A stretch of DNA of 19,008 nt, taken from positions 1 through 19,008 of the forward strand of contig CAZFBD010000079.1 in the NCBI GenBank assembly GCA_964517125.1, written 5' to 3'. Origin of the DNA: SHLQ01 sp964517125. GTDB lineage: Bacteria > Actinomycetota > Acidimicrobiia > Acidimicrobiales > SHLQ01. Shown piece by piece: positions 12,978 to 19,008 of the stretch (the first letter of the stretch is position 1; every line of letters begins with the position of its first letter). The notes below the pieces were generated by a model, which saw only the letters and a list, made by a program, of their open reading frames with translations, was not told the DNA's origin and ran no database searches. The position numbers and the translations under genes were made by a program.

Positions 12978-13038
12978 AAACGCACGACCAAACGCACGCG
13001 CATGCCGCAACGTTCCCGCTGGTCCTCGAGGGGGACCA
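12978..13038. repeat. Short repeats between VapC and the integrase remnant
   Basis: Two direct copies of AAACGCACG (12978-12986 and 12990-12998) repeat at a 12-bp period. A 6-bp inverted repeat with a 7-nt loop, TGGTCC...GGACCA (13020-13038), ends where integrase similarity stops. Direct repeats near an integrase can be arm-type binding sites, but these may be chance. The stretch 12946-13036 holds no gene I can support. Confidence 0.3.
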
Positions 13039-13140
13039 TTCGATGCTTCGGTAGGCCTCGATCGTGCGGGCCTCGCGCCCGCGTGTCTCGAGATAGCCGA
13101 TGTGTGCGGCTAGCAATTCGGTCACCGTGGGACAACGCAC
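13037..13140 (-). pseudogene. Tyrosine-recombinase (phage integrase) N-terminal remnant
   Basis: On the minus strand, residues TVTELLAAHIGYLETRGREARTIEAYRSI match the pattern of the SAM-like core-binding domain at the start of many actinobacterial tyrosine integrases. After about 33 residues the similarity stops; the frame stays open but the residues no longer look like integrase, and the catalytic R-HxxR-Y region is absent. A GTG at 13140 could have been the start. The fragment begins 36 nt from the 3' end of tRNA-Arg and reads away from it, the usual place for an integrase beside its attachment site. It is best read as the leftover of a deleted element. Confidence 0.6.
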
Positions 13141-13175
13141 GGGACAAATCGACTCTCGAGACCGTTGATATTCAG

Positions 13176-13248
13176 CGCCCCCGGCATGATTCGAACATGC
13201 GACGCACGGTTTAGGAAACCGACGCTCTATCCCCTGAGCTACGGGGGC
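13176..13248 (-). tRNA. tRNA-Arg (anticodon CCT)
   Basis: A 73-nt cloverleaf on the minus strand: acceptor GCCCCCG pairing with CGGGGGC, D-arm GCTC/GAGC, anticodon stem TCGGT/ACCGT (one T-T mismatch at the base of the stem) with loop TTCCTAA and anticodon CCT at 13215-13213, T-arm GCATG-TTCGAAT-CATGC, and discriminator G. CCA is not encoded. It reads AGG arginine codons. Its 3' end abuts an integrase remnant, consistent with use as an integration site; tRNA-Arg(CCT) is a known integration hotspot. Confidence 0.95.
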
Positions 13249-13257
13249 TGAACTCCG

Positions 13258-13263
13258 AGGATA
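13258..13263 (-). promoter_or_regulatory. Candidate -10 box of the tRNA-Arg gene
   Basis: TATCCT (minus strand) ends 9 nt before the mature tRNA 5' end, the right distance for transcription to start just upstream of the tRNA. No convincing -35 is seen 16-18 bp further upstream. Confidence 0.4.
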
Positions 13264-13336
13264 CCTTCTCGCTTCGGCGGCGAATCCTCTCGACATGAGA
13301 TGGACGACGCTGCACTTCTTCGGCCACGCTCGAGGC

Positions 13337-14113
13337 ATGCCACTCACCGACTACGACATCGAACCGTTCGCACATGATGGGATCACGCACGAGGTGTTCC
13401 ACGGTGGCAGCGGTCCGTGTGTGCTGGTGGCCGCTGAGATCCCGGGCATCACGTCGGAGGTCACTCGATTCTCGGACGATCTGATTGCGGCGGGTTTCTC
13501 GATTGCGATGCCGTCGATGTTTGGAACTCCAGGCAAGCGCCGAACGGAGCGGTACGTTCTGAGCTCGGCGATCCGCTCGTGCATCAGTCGGGAGTTTCAC
13601 GTGCTGGCCACCGAGGACTCGTCGCCTGCCACTGATTGGCTTCGTGCGCTCGCCCGGGCGATGCATGAACGCCACGGGGGACCGGGAGTGGGTTTCGTTG
13701 GGATGTGCTTCACGGGCGGTTTCGGCATGGCGATGTTGCTGGACGATGCGGTCGTCGCCCCCATCTTGAGTCAGCCGTCGCTGCCGTTCGGGCTTGGGGC
13801 TGGGCGGAAGGCGAGCGTCGGTCTCAGCGACGAGGAGCTCGCACGGGCTGCGGCTCGCGCCGCCGATGGTTGCCCGGTGATGGGGCTTCGTTTCACCGGC
13901 GATCCGTTGGTTCCGGCTGAGCGCTTCGCCACGTTGCGCAACGCTCTGGGCGACAACTTCATTGGGGTGGAGATCGATTCGCCCGACGCAACGCACGACA
14001 TTGGGAAGCAGGCCCACAGCGTTCTGACCGAAGAGCGCACATCGGAGAACGGTCATCCGACCAAGGCCGCGTTTGATCAGGTTGTGGCGTTTCTGCAGAC
14101 CAGGTTGCAGTAG
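13337..14113 (+). CDS. Dienelactone hydrolase-family alpha/beta hydrolase
   Basis: A 258-residue alpha/beta hydrolase of the dienelactone hydrolase family. The catalytic pattern is visible: Cys124 as nucleophile in GFVGMCFTGG, Asp189 in LRFTGDPLVP, His240 in NGHPTKAAF, and the helper Glu34 in AAEIPGI. Family members cleave dienelactones in aromatic ring-cleavage pathways or act on other esters and lactones. ATG 13337 (MPLTDYDIEPF) is chosen because family members begin in this way; ATG 13295 is an in-frame alternative and neither has a clear Shine-Dalgarno. It stands alone between tRNA-Arg, which is divergent, and the lipid-storage locus. The partial hydratase near 19 kb also belongs to ring-cleavage chemistry, but no direct link is shown. 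Confidence 0.85.
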   Translation: MPLTDYDIEPFAHDGITHEVFHGGSGPCVLVAAEIPGITSEVTRFSDDLIAAGFSIAMPSMFGTPGKRRTERYVLSSAIRSCISREFHVLATEDSSPATDWLRALARAMHERHGGPGVGFVGMCFTGGFGMAMLLDDAVVAPILSQPSLPFGLGAGRKASVGLSDEELARAAARAADGCPVMGLRFTGDPLVPAERFATLRNALGDNFIGVEIDSPDATHDIGKQAHSVLTEERTSENGHPTKAAFDQVVAFLQTRLQ

Positions 14114-14144
14114 CCAACGGCCATCGACGTGACGGATGTCGCTA

Positions 14145-14197
14145 AGTAAAGTACGCAAAACCCCTTGCGTACTTCGGAATGCGTAGTAAAGTACGCA
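14145..14197 (+). promoter_or_regulatory. Operator/promoter region with four TACGCA/TGCGTA half-sites
   Basis: Four copies of one hexamer lie in 46 bp: TACGCA 14152-14157, TGCGTA 14166-14171, TGCGTA 14180-14185 and TACGCA 14192-14197. The first two lie in a perfect 10-bp inverted repeat, AAGTACGCAA and TTGCGTACTT separated by 6 bp. The last two form TGCGTA-N6-TACGCA. The 13-mer AGTAAAGTACGCA is repeated directly 40 bp apart (14145, 14185). A weak promoter TTGCGT (14165-14170)-N16-TAAAGT (14187-14192) overlaps them. The XRE regulator encoded two genes down is the natural candidate to bind, giving autoregulation of the lipid-droplet operon. The repeats are seen; the binding is inferred. Confidence 0.65.
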
Positions 14198-14209
14198 GTA
14201 CCGAACTTC

Positions 14210-14229
14210 TTCTCAGCTCAGCCTGAGAA
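14210..14229 (+). promoter_or_regulatory. 5'-UTR hairpin 1 of the phasin-like gene
   Basis: TTCTCAG, loop CTCAGC, CTGAGAA is a perfect 7-bp stem in the probable leader of the phasin-like mRNA. It has no U-run, so it is not a terminator in the usual form. mRNA stability or translation control is possible. Confidence 0.4.
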
Positions 14230-14239
14230 CACAATGCGC

Positions 14240-14255
14240 CCTCGGTGACCCGAGG
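14240..14255 (+). promoter_or_regulatory. 5'-UTR hairpin 2 just before the phasin-like RBS
   Basis: CCTCGG, loop TGAC, CCGAGG is a perfect 6-bp GC-rich stem ending 2 nt before the AAGGAG Shine-Dalgarno (14258-14263). It leaves the ribosome site exposed and may stabilise the 5' end of a highly expressed mRNA. Confidence 0.42.
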
Positions 14256-14269
14256 CCAAGGAGACACCA

Positions 14270-14674
14270 ATGCCAGTCATGACCCAGATTTCAGACGCTT
14301 CCGACAAGATCTTCGATGCTGCCGAAAGCACCAACGAGCGTGCACACGAAGCCACCAAGAGCCTCGTCACCCGCATCCAGGACACCGATCTTCCCTTCGC
14401 TGACCGCTTCGCAAAGGTTGAGGTGCCCTTCGCCGACCGTCTCTCCAAGGTCGAGATCCCGTTCATCGACCGTCTCCCCGAGCCGATCGAAGCAGTGGAT
14501 GCCTACTTCGATTTCGTTGCCACCGGCATCGAGACCAACCGCAACATTGCGGAGAAGCTCGTGAACCGTTTCGGTGACAGCGCCGAGGTCGTCGAGACCA
14601 AGGCCGCCGATGTTGCAAAGAAGGCCCCGGCCAAGAAGGCTACGGCCAAGAAGAGCACCGCCAAGAAGGCCTGA
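14270..14674 (+). CDS. Phasin/HbhA (MLDS)-like lipid-droplet protein
   Basis: A 134-residue helical protein. Residues 41-72 hold three 11-residue repeats with the pattern (L/V/I)PF(A/I)DR(F/L)xKVE, a periodicity found in amphipathic lipid-surface helices. Residues 110-134 form a Lys/Ala-rich tail (KKAPAKKATAKKSTAKKA), as in mycobacterial HbhA and histone-like tails that bind polyanions or DNA. The layout resembles HbhA (Rv0475) and the MLDS lipid-droplet protein of Rhodococcus, both encoded next to an XRE regulator. It probably coats neutral-lipid inclusions and may tether DNA. A strong AAGGAG site lies 6 nt before ATG 14270. The XRE gene starts 20 nt after its stop, so they form one transcription unit behind the four-half-site operator. 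Sequence similarity to HbhA is by architecture, so the name is tentative. Confidence 0.72.
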   Translation: MPVMTQISDASDKIFDAAESTNERAHEATKSLVTRIQDTDLPFADRFAKVEVPFADRLSKVEIPFIDRLPEPIEAVDAYFDFVATGIETNRNIAEKLVNRFGDSAEVVETKAADVAKKAPAKKATAKKSTAKKA

Positions 14675-14693
14675 AGCTCTGAAGGGAACACAC

Positions 14694-15053
14694 ATGAGTG
14701 ACGACGACCGCAGCGAACTTCTCGGTCTCGGCACGTTCATTCGTTCCCAGCGCAAGCTTGCGCAGCTCTCGCAACGAGAGCTTGCCAAGCTCACAAAACT
14801 GTCTGACCCGTACGTGAGTCAGCTCGAGCGAGGTTTGCACGAGCCCTCCGTACGGGTTTTGCGTTCTCTGGCCAGCGCACTCAATCTTCCGGCCGAGACG
14901 CTCCTCTCCTATGTTGGTCTGTCCGAGGGCGACGAGGGCCCGGCAACGGTCGACACCGGCGCCGCCATCCGCCAGGACCCCAAGCTGACCGACGCACAGA
15001 AAGCAGCGATGCTCGAGATCTACCGAGGCTTCACCGAAAGCTCCGACTCGTGA
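14694..15053 (+). CDS. XRE-family regulator (Rv0474/MLDSR-like)
   Basis: A 119-residue DNA-binding protein. Residues 12-74 form an XRE/Cro-type helix-turn-helix (GTFIRSQRKLAQLSQRELAKL, then SDPYVSQLERGLHEPS and VLRSLASALNLPAETL). The C-terminal segment AIRQDPKLTDAQKAAMLEIYRGF (91-113) is the hallmark of the Rv0474-type proteins that accompany hbhA and of Rhodococcus MLDSR, which binds both DNA and lipid droplets. ATG 14694 has GAAGGG 7 nt upstream. It overlaps the patatin gene by 4 nt (GTGA). It should regulate its own operon through the inverted repeats at 14145-14197 and perhaps sense lipid status. Confidence 0.88.
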   Translation: MSDDDRSELLGLGTFIRSQRKLAQLSQRELAKLTKLSDPYVSQLERGLHEPSVRVLRSLASALNLPAETLLSYVGLSEGDEGPATVDTGAAIRQDPKLTDAQKAAMLEIYRGFTESSDS

Positions 15054-16045
15054 CCAAGATCGGACTCGTGCTCGGTGGCGGCGGCATCGCTGGCTACGCC
15101 TACCTGGCCACCACCCTCACCGTGCTGCAGGGCATCACCGGCTGGGACCCGCGTTGCGCCGACGTCATCGTCGGAACGTCGGCGGGTTCAAACGCCGGAG
15201 CGTTCCTACGTGCCGGCACGCCCATCGGCGAGTCGCTCGACGACATCATGACGCTGCCCACGAACCCGCGGTCCATGGAACGGCTGCGGGAACTGTCGGG
15301 CCGCGAACAGGACCGCGAACTTCGTGTCCTGCCCACGTCCATCAAGATGACGGTTCGCGAAGCGCTCCGTGGTCCGCTGCTCCGACCCGGCCGCATCGTC
15401 TCGGGGCTGCTGCCTCCTGGCAACATCCGCACCGATTCGCTTGGCGACCGAATGATCGAGCTTCACGGGGACACCTGGCCCGAACAAGACCTCTGGATCA
15501 CCGCCGTCCGACTCGAGGACTCCGAACGGGTCGTGTTCGGTCGCGACCGCAAGGACCTGGGCGTTGGCACGGCCGTCGAAGCAAGCTCGGCAATCCCGGG
15601 CTTCTTCCGCCCCGTTCGCATCAACGACTTCCGCTACGTCGATGGCGGCGTGCACGCTCCAACCAATGCCGACGTGCTCATCGATCGTGACCTCGACCTC
15701 GTTGTGCTCATCGCCCCCATGTCGGTCGACTCGTACACGAACGGATGGCGGACCGTCAACGGTGCACTACGGCTGTTCTGGAGAAACCAGGTACAACGCG
15801 AAGCCGACCAGCTGCGCGATGCCGGCCACAACGTGATGGTCCTGGAACCGACTCTTGACGAGGCGAGAGCCATGGGTCCCACACTCATGGATCCGACCCG
15901 CATCGTGAACGTGGTTCTGCAGACCTCGAGCGCTGCTCGCGCGGCCATCACCGAAGCCGACCTTGGCGAGGAACTTGCCATCCTTCGCAAGGCGGCCGAC
16001 GAGGGGCAGACCGGCGAGCAGTTCGACGAGGAAAAGGCTTCCTGA
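15050..16045 (+). CDS. Patatin-like phospholipase/lipase
   Basis: A 331-residue patatin-family protein with the Ser-Asp dyad: oxyanion-hole glycines 9-12 (VLGGGGIAGYA), nucleophile Ser44 in VGTSAGS (41-47) and Asp198 in YVDGGVHAP (196-203). It hydrolyses acyl esters of phospholipids or neutral lipids, near the membrane or lipid-droplet surface. There is no signal peptide. It starts with GTG 15050, overlapping the XRE stop by 4 nt, so it is translationally coupled. It is followed after 1 nt by the WS/DGAT homologue, pairing a lipid-breaking with a lipid-making family member in one operon. Confidence 0.92.
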   Translation: MTKIGLVLGGGGIAGYAYLATTLTVLQGITGWDPRCADVIVGTSAGSNAGAFLRAGTPIGESLDDIMTLPTNPRSMERLRELSGREQDRELRVLPTSIKMTVREALRGPLLRPGRIVSGLLPPGNIRTDSLGDRMIELHGDTWPEQDLWITAVRLEDSERVVFGRDRKDLGVGTAVEASSAIPGFFRPVRINDFRYVDGGVHAPTNADVLIDRDLDLVVLIAPMSVDSYTNGWRTVNGALRLFWRNQVQREADQLRDAGHNVMVLEPTLDEARAMGPTLMDPTRIVNVVLQTSSAARAAITEADLGEELAILRKAADEGQTGEQFDEEKAS

Positions 16046-16046
16046 C

Positions 16047-17381
16047 ATGGAGCGCATGACGCCAAAGGACGCGGCGATCCTTTCGTTGGAGGACGACGTC
16101 ACTGCTGCGCATGGGATGACGCTCGCCGTCTTCGACGGTCCGGAGCCCGACTTCGACGACGTCCTGGACCGGGTCGCAGACCGGGTCCGGCTGCTCCCTC
16201 GGTACCGGCAACGCATGCTCGAAGTCCCCTTCGAAATGGAACGGCCCGTGTGGGTCGACGATCCGAACTTCAGCATCGACTTCCACGTGCGTCACACGGC
16301 GCTTCCCAGTCGAAAGAGCCGCGATCCGCTGAATGCGTTCGTGAGCCGAATGCTCTCCCAGCGGCTGGACCGCGGCAAGCCGCTGTGGGAACTGTGGATG
16401 GTGTCGAACCTGCCCGATGGCCGATGGGCCATCGTGTCAAAGGTCCACTACAGCATCATCGACGGAGTCTCCGGGTCCGACATCATTGGCATGCTCGCCG
16501 ACGACATCGAGGCAAACGCCACCATTGGCCAACGCATGCCGCGCCCGCTCCCGAGCCAGACAGCACTGGTCACTGGTGCTGTGACCGACGTGCTCTTCAA
16601 CCCGATGGAAGCGCTCTTCGTTGCCCGCACCGCCGCCGAGCGACCGACACGTCTGGCCCGTCGAATCCGATCCAGCCTCATGGCCACTGCCGACCCGAAT
16701 GGCCTCGGTCGATCCAAGGGGCCGCATCGCAAGTGGCAGTCGGCGGCCGTTCCGCTCGCTGACCTGCGAGAGATCAAGAAGAAGCAGGAGTGCACCACCA
16801 CCGACGTGATTCTCGCCGGTGTAGCCGGTGGAATTCGCAGCTATCTGGAAGAGAACGGCAAGCCGCTGCCCACCGCGGTTCAGGTCATGGTTCCGCTTGC
16901 CGTTGGTGCCGCGTCAGGTGGTCTTTCCGGTCAGGTGACCACACTGCAGTGCGCACTCCCGATCGCCGAGCCTGACCCGGTTGTCCGGCTGCAGAGCATC
17001 AACGAGCAGACCGGCCCGGGCGCAGAACGAACCGGAGCCATCGCCGGCCGGGTGCTCCGACGGCAGGAGCATTTCTCGGCGCCCAGCATCCTTGCGCAGG
17101 GTGTCCGGTCGACCATGCTCGAGACGCGTGATCGCCCCGACATCGACAGCATTGCCATCAACGTTCCCGGACCCATCAAGACCGTGAACATCCTGGGGTA
17201 CCCCATGGTGGAGGCCTACCCGGTCGTGCCACTCGCTGGCGGCGTGCAGATCGCCATGGCAGCGATGTCGCTTGCCGACACGGTCTATTTCGGTATCAGC
17301 AGTGACTTCGACTCCACCAAAGGCCTGCGCCACGCATCGTCCGGAGTCCGCGCTGCAATCGAGGAGCTCCTCGACGCCTGA
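16047..17381 (+). CDS. WS/DGAT-family acyltransferase homologue with altered HHxxxDG motif
   Basis: A 444-residue protein of the wax-ester synthase/diacylglycerol acyltransferase family. It has the family N-terminus MERMTPKDAAILSLED, a PLWELW segment (112-117), NVPGP (372-376) and a C-terminal segment VYFGISSDFDS (412-422). The active-site motif is KVHYSIIDGVSG: His134 is kept but Tyr135 replaces the second His of HHxxxDG, the one that forms HxxxD and is taken as the catalytic base in this superfamily. The codon TAC (16449-16451) is one transition from CAC. It may be inactive, regulatory, or use another base. GAGGAAAAGG (16028-16037) lies 9 nt before ATG 16047. It is the last gene of the lipid-storage operon and converges with the P450. 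Confidence 0.9.
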   Translation: MERMTPKDAAILSLEDDVTAAHGMTLAVFDGPEPDFDDVLDRVADRVRLLPRYRQRMLEVPFEMERPVWVDDPNFSIDFHVRHTALPSRKSRDPLNAFVSRMLSQRLDRGKPLWELWMVSNLPDGRWAIVSKVHYSIIDGVSGSDIIGMLADDIEANATIGQRMPRPLPSQTALVTGAVTDVLFNPMEALFVARTAAERPTRLARRIRSSLMATADPNGLGRSKGPHRKWQSAAVPLADLREIKKKQECTTTDVILAGVAGGIRSYLEENGKPLPTAVQVMVPLAVGAASGGLSGQVTTLQCALPIAEPDPVVRLQSINEQTGPGAERTGAIAGRVLRRQEHFSAPSILAQGVRSTMLETRDRPDIDSIAINVPGPIKTVNILGYPMVEAYPVVPLAGGVQIAMAAMSLADTVYFGISSDFDSTKGLRHASSGVRAAIEELLDA

Positions 17382-17399
17382 ACTGGCCGACGGTCCCTG

Positions 17400-18686
17400 C
17401 TACCACTCGACCAGCAGTTGCTCCGGTCCGCGGAAGGTGATGTTTGCTGACGACCAGATGTCCTGGTCTTCGGTCAGGCGTAACGTCGGCACCCGCTCGC
17501 ACAGGGCTTCGAGCACGAGGCGGGTTTCGAGTTTGGCAAGGTTCGCCCCAAGGCAGAAGTGGATGCCTTTGCCAAAGCTGATGTTCGTGGCAGCGTTCTT
17601 GCGATGGATGTCGAACGTGTCGGGGTCCTCGAACAGGTCCGGCTGGCGATTCGCTGATGCGAAGTTCATGAACACCGGGGTGCCCGCCGGCAGGTCGACG
17701 CCAGCAAGCGTGGTTGGCTCCGTCGTCACTCGGCGCCACGAGATCTGGCTCGACTCGAACCGCACGACCTCTTCGACCGCATTCGGGATGAGCGACGGGT
17801 CGGCGCACAGCTGATCCCACTGATCGCGACGGGGGAGAAGCGTGAGGAGTGCATTGCAGATGAGGTTGGTCACGGCCTCGTGCCCGGCGAAGGACAGGCC
17901 GTAGATGACCGACTCGACTTCCCGGTACGTCATGTCGTCGGGGTTGGCGACCTGCGCGGCGATGAGCTCGGAAGCGAAGTCGTCGCCAGGGTTGTCCCGT
18001 TTGGATGCGGTGAAGTCCCGGCAATAGCGCCAGTAGGCGAGCATCTTCTCGGCGATCTCCACCTGCTCGGTCTCGGTGGGCCGTCCCCACGAAAACGCCT
18101 TGCGATCGCTGCACCAGTTCTTCAATGCCTCGTCGTCGGCCTCCGGGAAACCGATGAACCGGAAGACCGTTTCGCCCGGAAGCGGAAAGGCGAAGGCGTC
18201 GATGAACTCTCGAGGCTGCGAACCGGCAAGCATCTCATCGATCAGCTCATGACTGCGGCGCACGATGTACGGCTCGAGGGTCTTGAGGCGACGACGCGAG
18301 AACCCGGCTCGGGTGTGCACGCGGATCTTTCCGTGGTCGGGTTCGGGACGGTTGGACATGACCGCCACCGGGTCGAAGTCCGGTGCGGCGAGTACGTCTG
18401 CCGCTCTCGCACCGATGGGAAAGACCGGGTTCTGCACGTTGGTTGACGCGTACACGTCGGGGTTGGTGAACACCTCCAGGATGTCCTCCATGCGGGTGAT
18501 CACCACATAGCCCAGGTCCTCGGCAAAGAAGATTGGCCCCTCCTCGCGGAGCTGGTTGGCGATGGGGTAGGGGTCGGCCAGGTAGTCGTCGCTTAGCGGT
18601 GACCACGTGTGGTTCACCGGGCATCCGCTCGGTGCGGCCACCATCGCATCCGGTGCCCGGTGATAGTCGTTTGCCTCGTCGATCAT
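17400..18686 (-). CDS. Cytochrome P450
   Basis: A 428-residue soluble bacterial P450. It has ExxR as Glu306-VV-Arg309, the heme loop FGKGIHFCLG (371-380) with Cys378 as thiolate ligand, and an I-helix GLSFAGHEAVTN (263-274). In the I-helix the usual acid-Thr pair (AGxDT/ET) is Glu270-Ala271, so the proton-relay Thr is missing. ATG 18686 has AAGGGG 5 nt upstream. It is 25 nt downstream of the hydratase gene on the same strand, probably one operon. It hydroxylates a hydrophobic substrate with electrons from a ferredoxin not encoded here; steroid, terpenoid or aromatic substrates fit the hydratase neighbour. The subfamily is not identified. Confidence 0.93.
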   Translation of the reverse strand: MIDEANDYHRAPDAMVAAPSGCPVNHTWSPLSDDYLADPYPIANQLREEGPIFFAEDLGYVVITRMEDILEVFTNPDVYASTNVQNPVFPIGARAADVLAAPDFDPVAVMSNRPEPDHGKIRVHTRAGFSRRRLKTLEPYIVRRSHELIDEMLAGSQPREFIDAFAFPLPGETVFRFIGFPEADDEALKNWCSDRKAFSWGRPTETEQVEIAEKMLAYWRYCRDFTASKRDNPGDDFASELIAAQVANPDDMTYREVESVIYGLSFAGHEAVTNLICNALLTLLPRRDQWDQLCADPSLIPNAVEEVVRFESSQISWRRVTTEPTTLAGVDLPAGTPVFMNFASANRQPDLFEDPDTFDIHRKNAATNISFGKGIHFCLGANLAKLETRLVLEALCERVPTLRLTEDQDIWSSANITFRGPEQLLVEW

Positions 18687-18711
18687 GTGGTCCCCTTGGT
18701 GCAGTCTCGCG

Positions 18712-19008
18712 CTATCGGAACGAGAGCTCGAACGAGTCGAGCTTGCCGAAGTCGAATCGGAAGTGATCGCCGGCTCGCACGTCGATCGGCCGGGTGAAAG
18801 AGCCGGCGAGGATCGTCTGACCGGCCTCGAGGGTGAGGTCCTGCTCGGCGTACCGGCGAGCCAGCCACACGATGCCCTGGGCCGGATGGTCAAGGACTCC
18901 GGCGGCGACCCCGGTTTCCTCGACGATGCCGTTGCGATAGCCGAGGGCGCTCACCCAGCGCAGGTCGACTTCGCGGGGTGCGACCGATCGCCCACCGCAG
19001 ACGATGCC
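18712..19008 (-). CDS. 2-keto-4-pentenoate hydratase-type enzyme, C-terminal part
   Basis: Partial: the 5' end is beyond the right edge of the window. The visible 98 residues contain the family C-terminal pattern, with RNGIVEETGVAAGVLDHPAQ, then VWLARRYAEQDLTLEAGQTILAGS and a final FRFDFGKLDSFELSF. This matches the MhpD/HpaH/HsaE hydratases, which add water to 2-hydroxy-dienoates after meta ring cleavage. An oxaloacetate/4-oxalocrotonate decarboxylase of the same fold is an alternative. The stop (TAG) lies 25 nt before the P450 ATG, so the two are probably co-transcribed. It implies an aromatic or steroid ring-degradation cluster continuing to the right. Confidence 0.85.
   Translation of the reverse strand, partial: GIVCGGRSVAPREVDLRWVSALGYRNGIVEETGVAAGVLDHPAQGIVWLARRYAEQDLTLEAGQTILAGSFTRPIDVRAGDHFRFDFGKLDSFELSFR

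Noticed and set aside
13211..14158. A 315-codon minus-strand open frame.
   Set aside because: It is antisense to the dienelactone hydrolase-like gene and runs into tRNA-Arg. It is His/Arg-rich without any domain.
17355..17400. GAGGAGCTCCTC palindrome at the end of the WS/DGAT gene as a terminator.
   Set aside because: It lies inside codons for Glu-Glu-Leu-Leu, has no loop, and no U-run follows.

Overview
The window is a GC-rich, densely packed chromosomal segment, probably from an actinomycete and perhaps from the Acidimicrobiia/Ilumatobacter side of the phylum. That placement is an inference. It rests on an HbhA/MLDS-like lipid-droplet protein beside an XRE regulator of the Rv0474 type, a WS/DGAT enzyme, a P450, TANNNT -10 boxes lying 6-7 nt before ATG codons that lack a Shine-Dalgarno (leaderless-type starts), and a tRNA without encoded CCA. 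No rRNA, CRISPR array or intact insertion sequence is visible.

Left part (1-9917). A small uracil-DNA-glycosylase-family gene (+) converges on a long minus-strand block. In transcription order the block holds a HEAT-like protein, a four-subunit sarcosine-oxidase-type complex in the order soxA-soxG-soxB-soxD with overlapping reading frames, an imidazolonepropionase/prolidase-like amidohydrolase, a fold-type I PLP aminotransferase and an Old Yellow Enzyme-family oxidoreductase. A two-domain Rid/YjgF protein is divergent from its head. This looks like a catabolic cluster for an N-methylated or secondary-amine compound. The Sox subunits release the methyl group as methylene-tetrahydrofolate, and the other enzymes could open, transaminate and reduce the remaining skeleton. 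SoxA and SoxG are unusually compact, and SoxA carries a full set of ferredoxin-like cysteines. Palindromes overlap candidate promoters in front of soxA and in front of the amidohydrolase.

Middle part (9918-14113). This is a mixed region: an anchored surface protein, a RimJ-like GNAT acetyltransferase, an Asp/Glu-racemase-superfamily (maleate isomerase/EutA-like) enzyme, a 5'-truncated Rid gene, a VapBC toxin-antitoxin pair, a tyrosine-integrase N-terminal remnant, tRNA-Arg(CCT) and a dienelactone-hydrolase-like enzyme. The truncated Rid gene, VapBC and integrase stub directly abutting a tRNA 3' end look like the scar of an old integrated element.

Right part (14114-17381). This is a compact plus-strand lipid-storage locus: a phasin/HbhA-like protein with three 11-residue repeats and a Lys/Ala tail, an XRE regulator, a patatin-like lipase and a WS/DGAT acyltransferase homologue. 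The last three genes overlap or nearly touch. The promoter region carries four TACGCA/TGCGTA half-sites, probably the regulator's operator. The acyltransferase has HYxxxDG in place of the catalytic HHxxxDG.

Right edge (17400-19008). On the minus strand lie a cytochrome P450 and, upstream of it, the 3' part of a 2-keto-4-pentenoate hydratase-type gene that runs off the window. They are probably one operon for aromatic, steroid or terpenoid catabolism.
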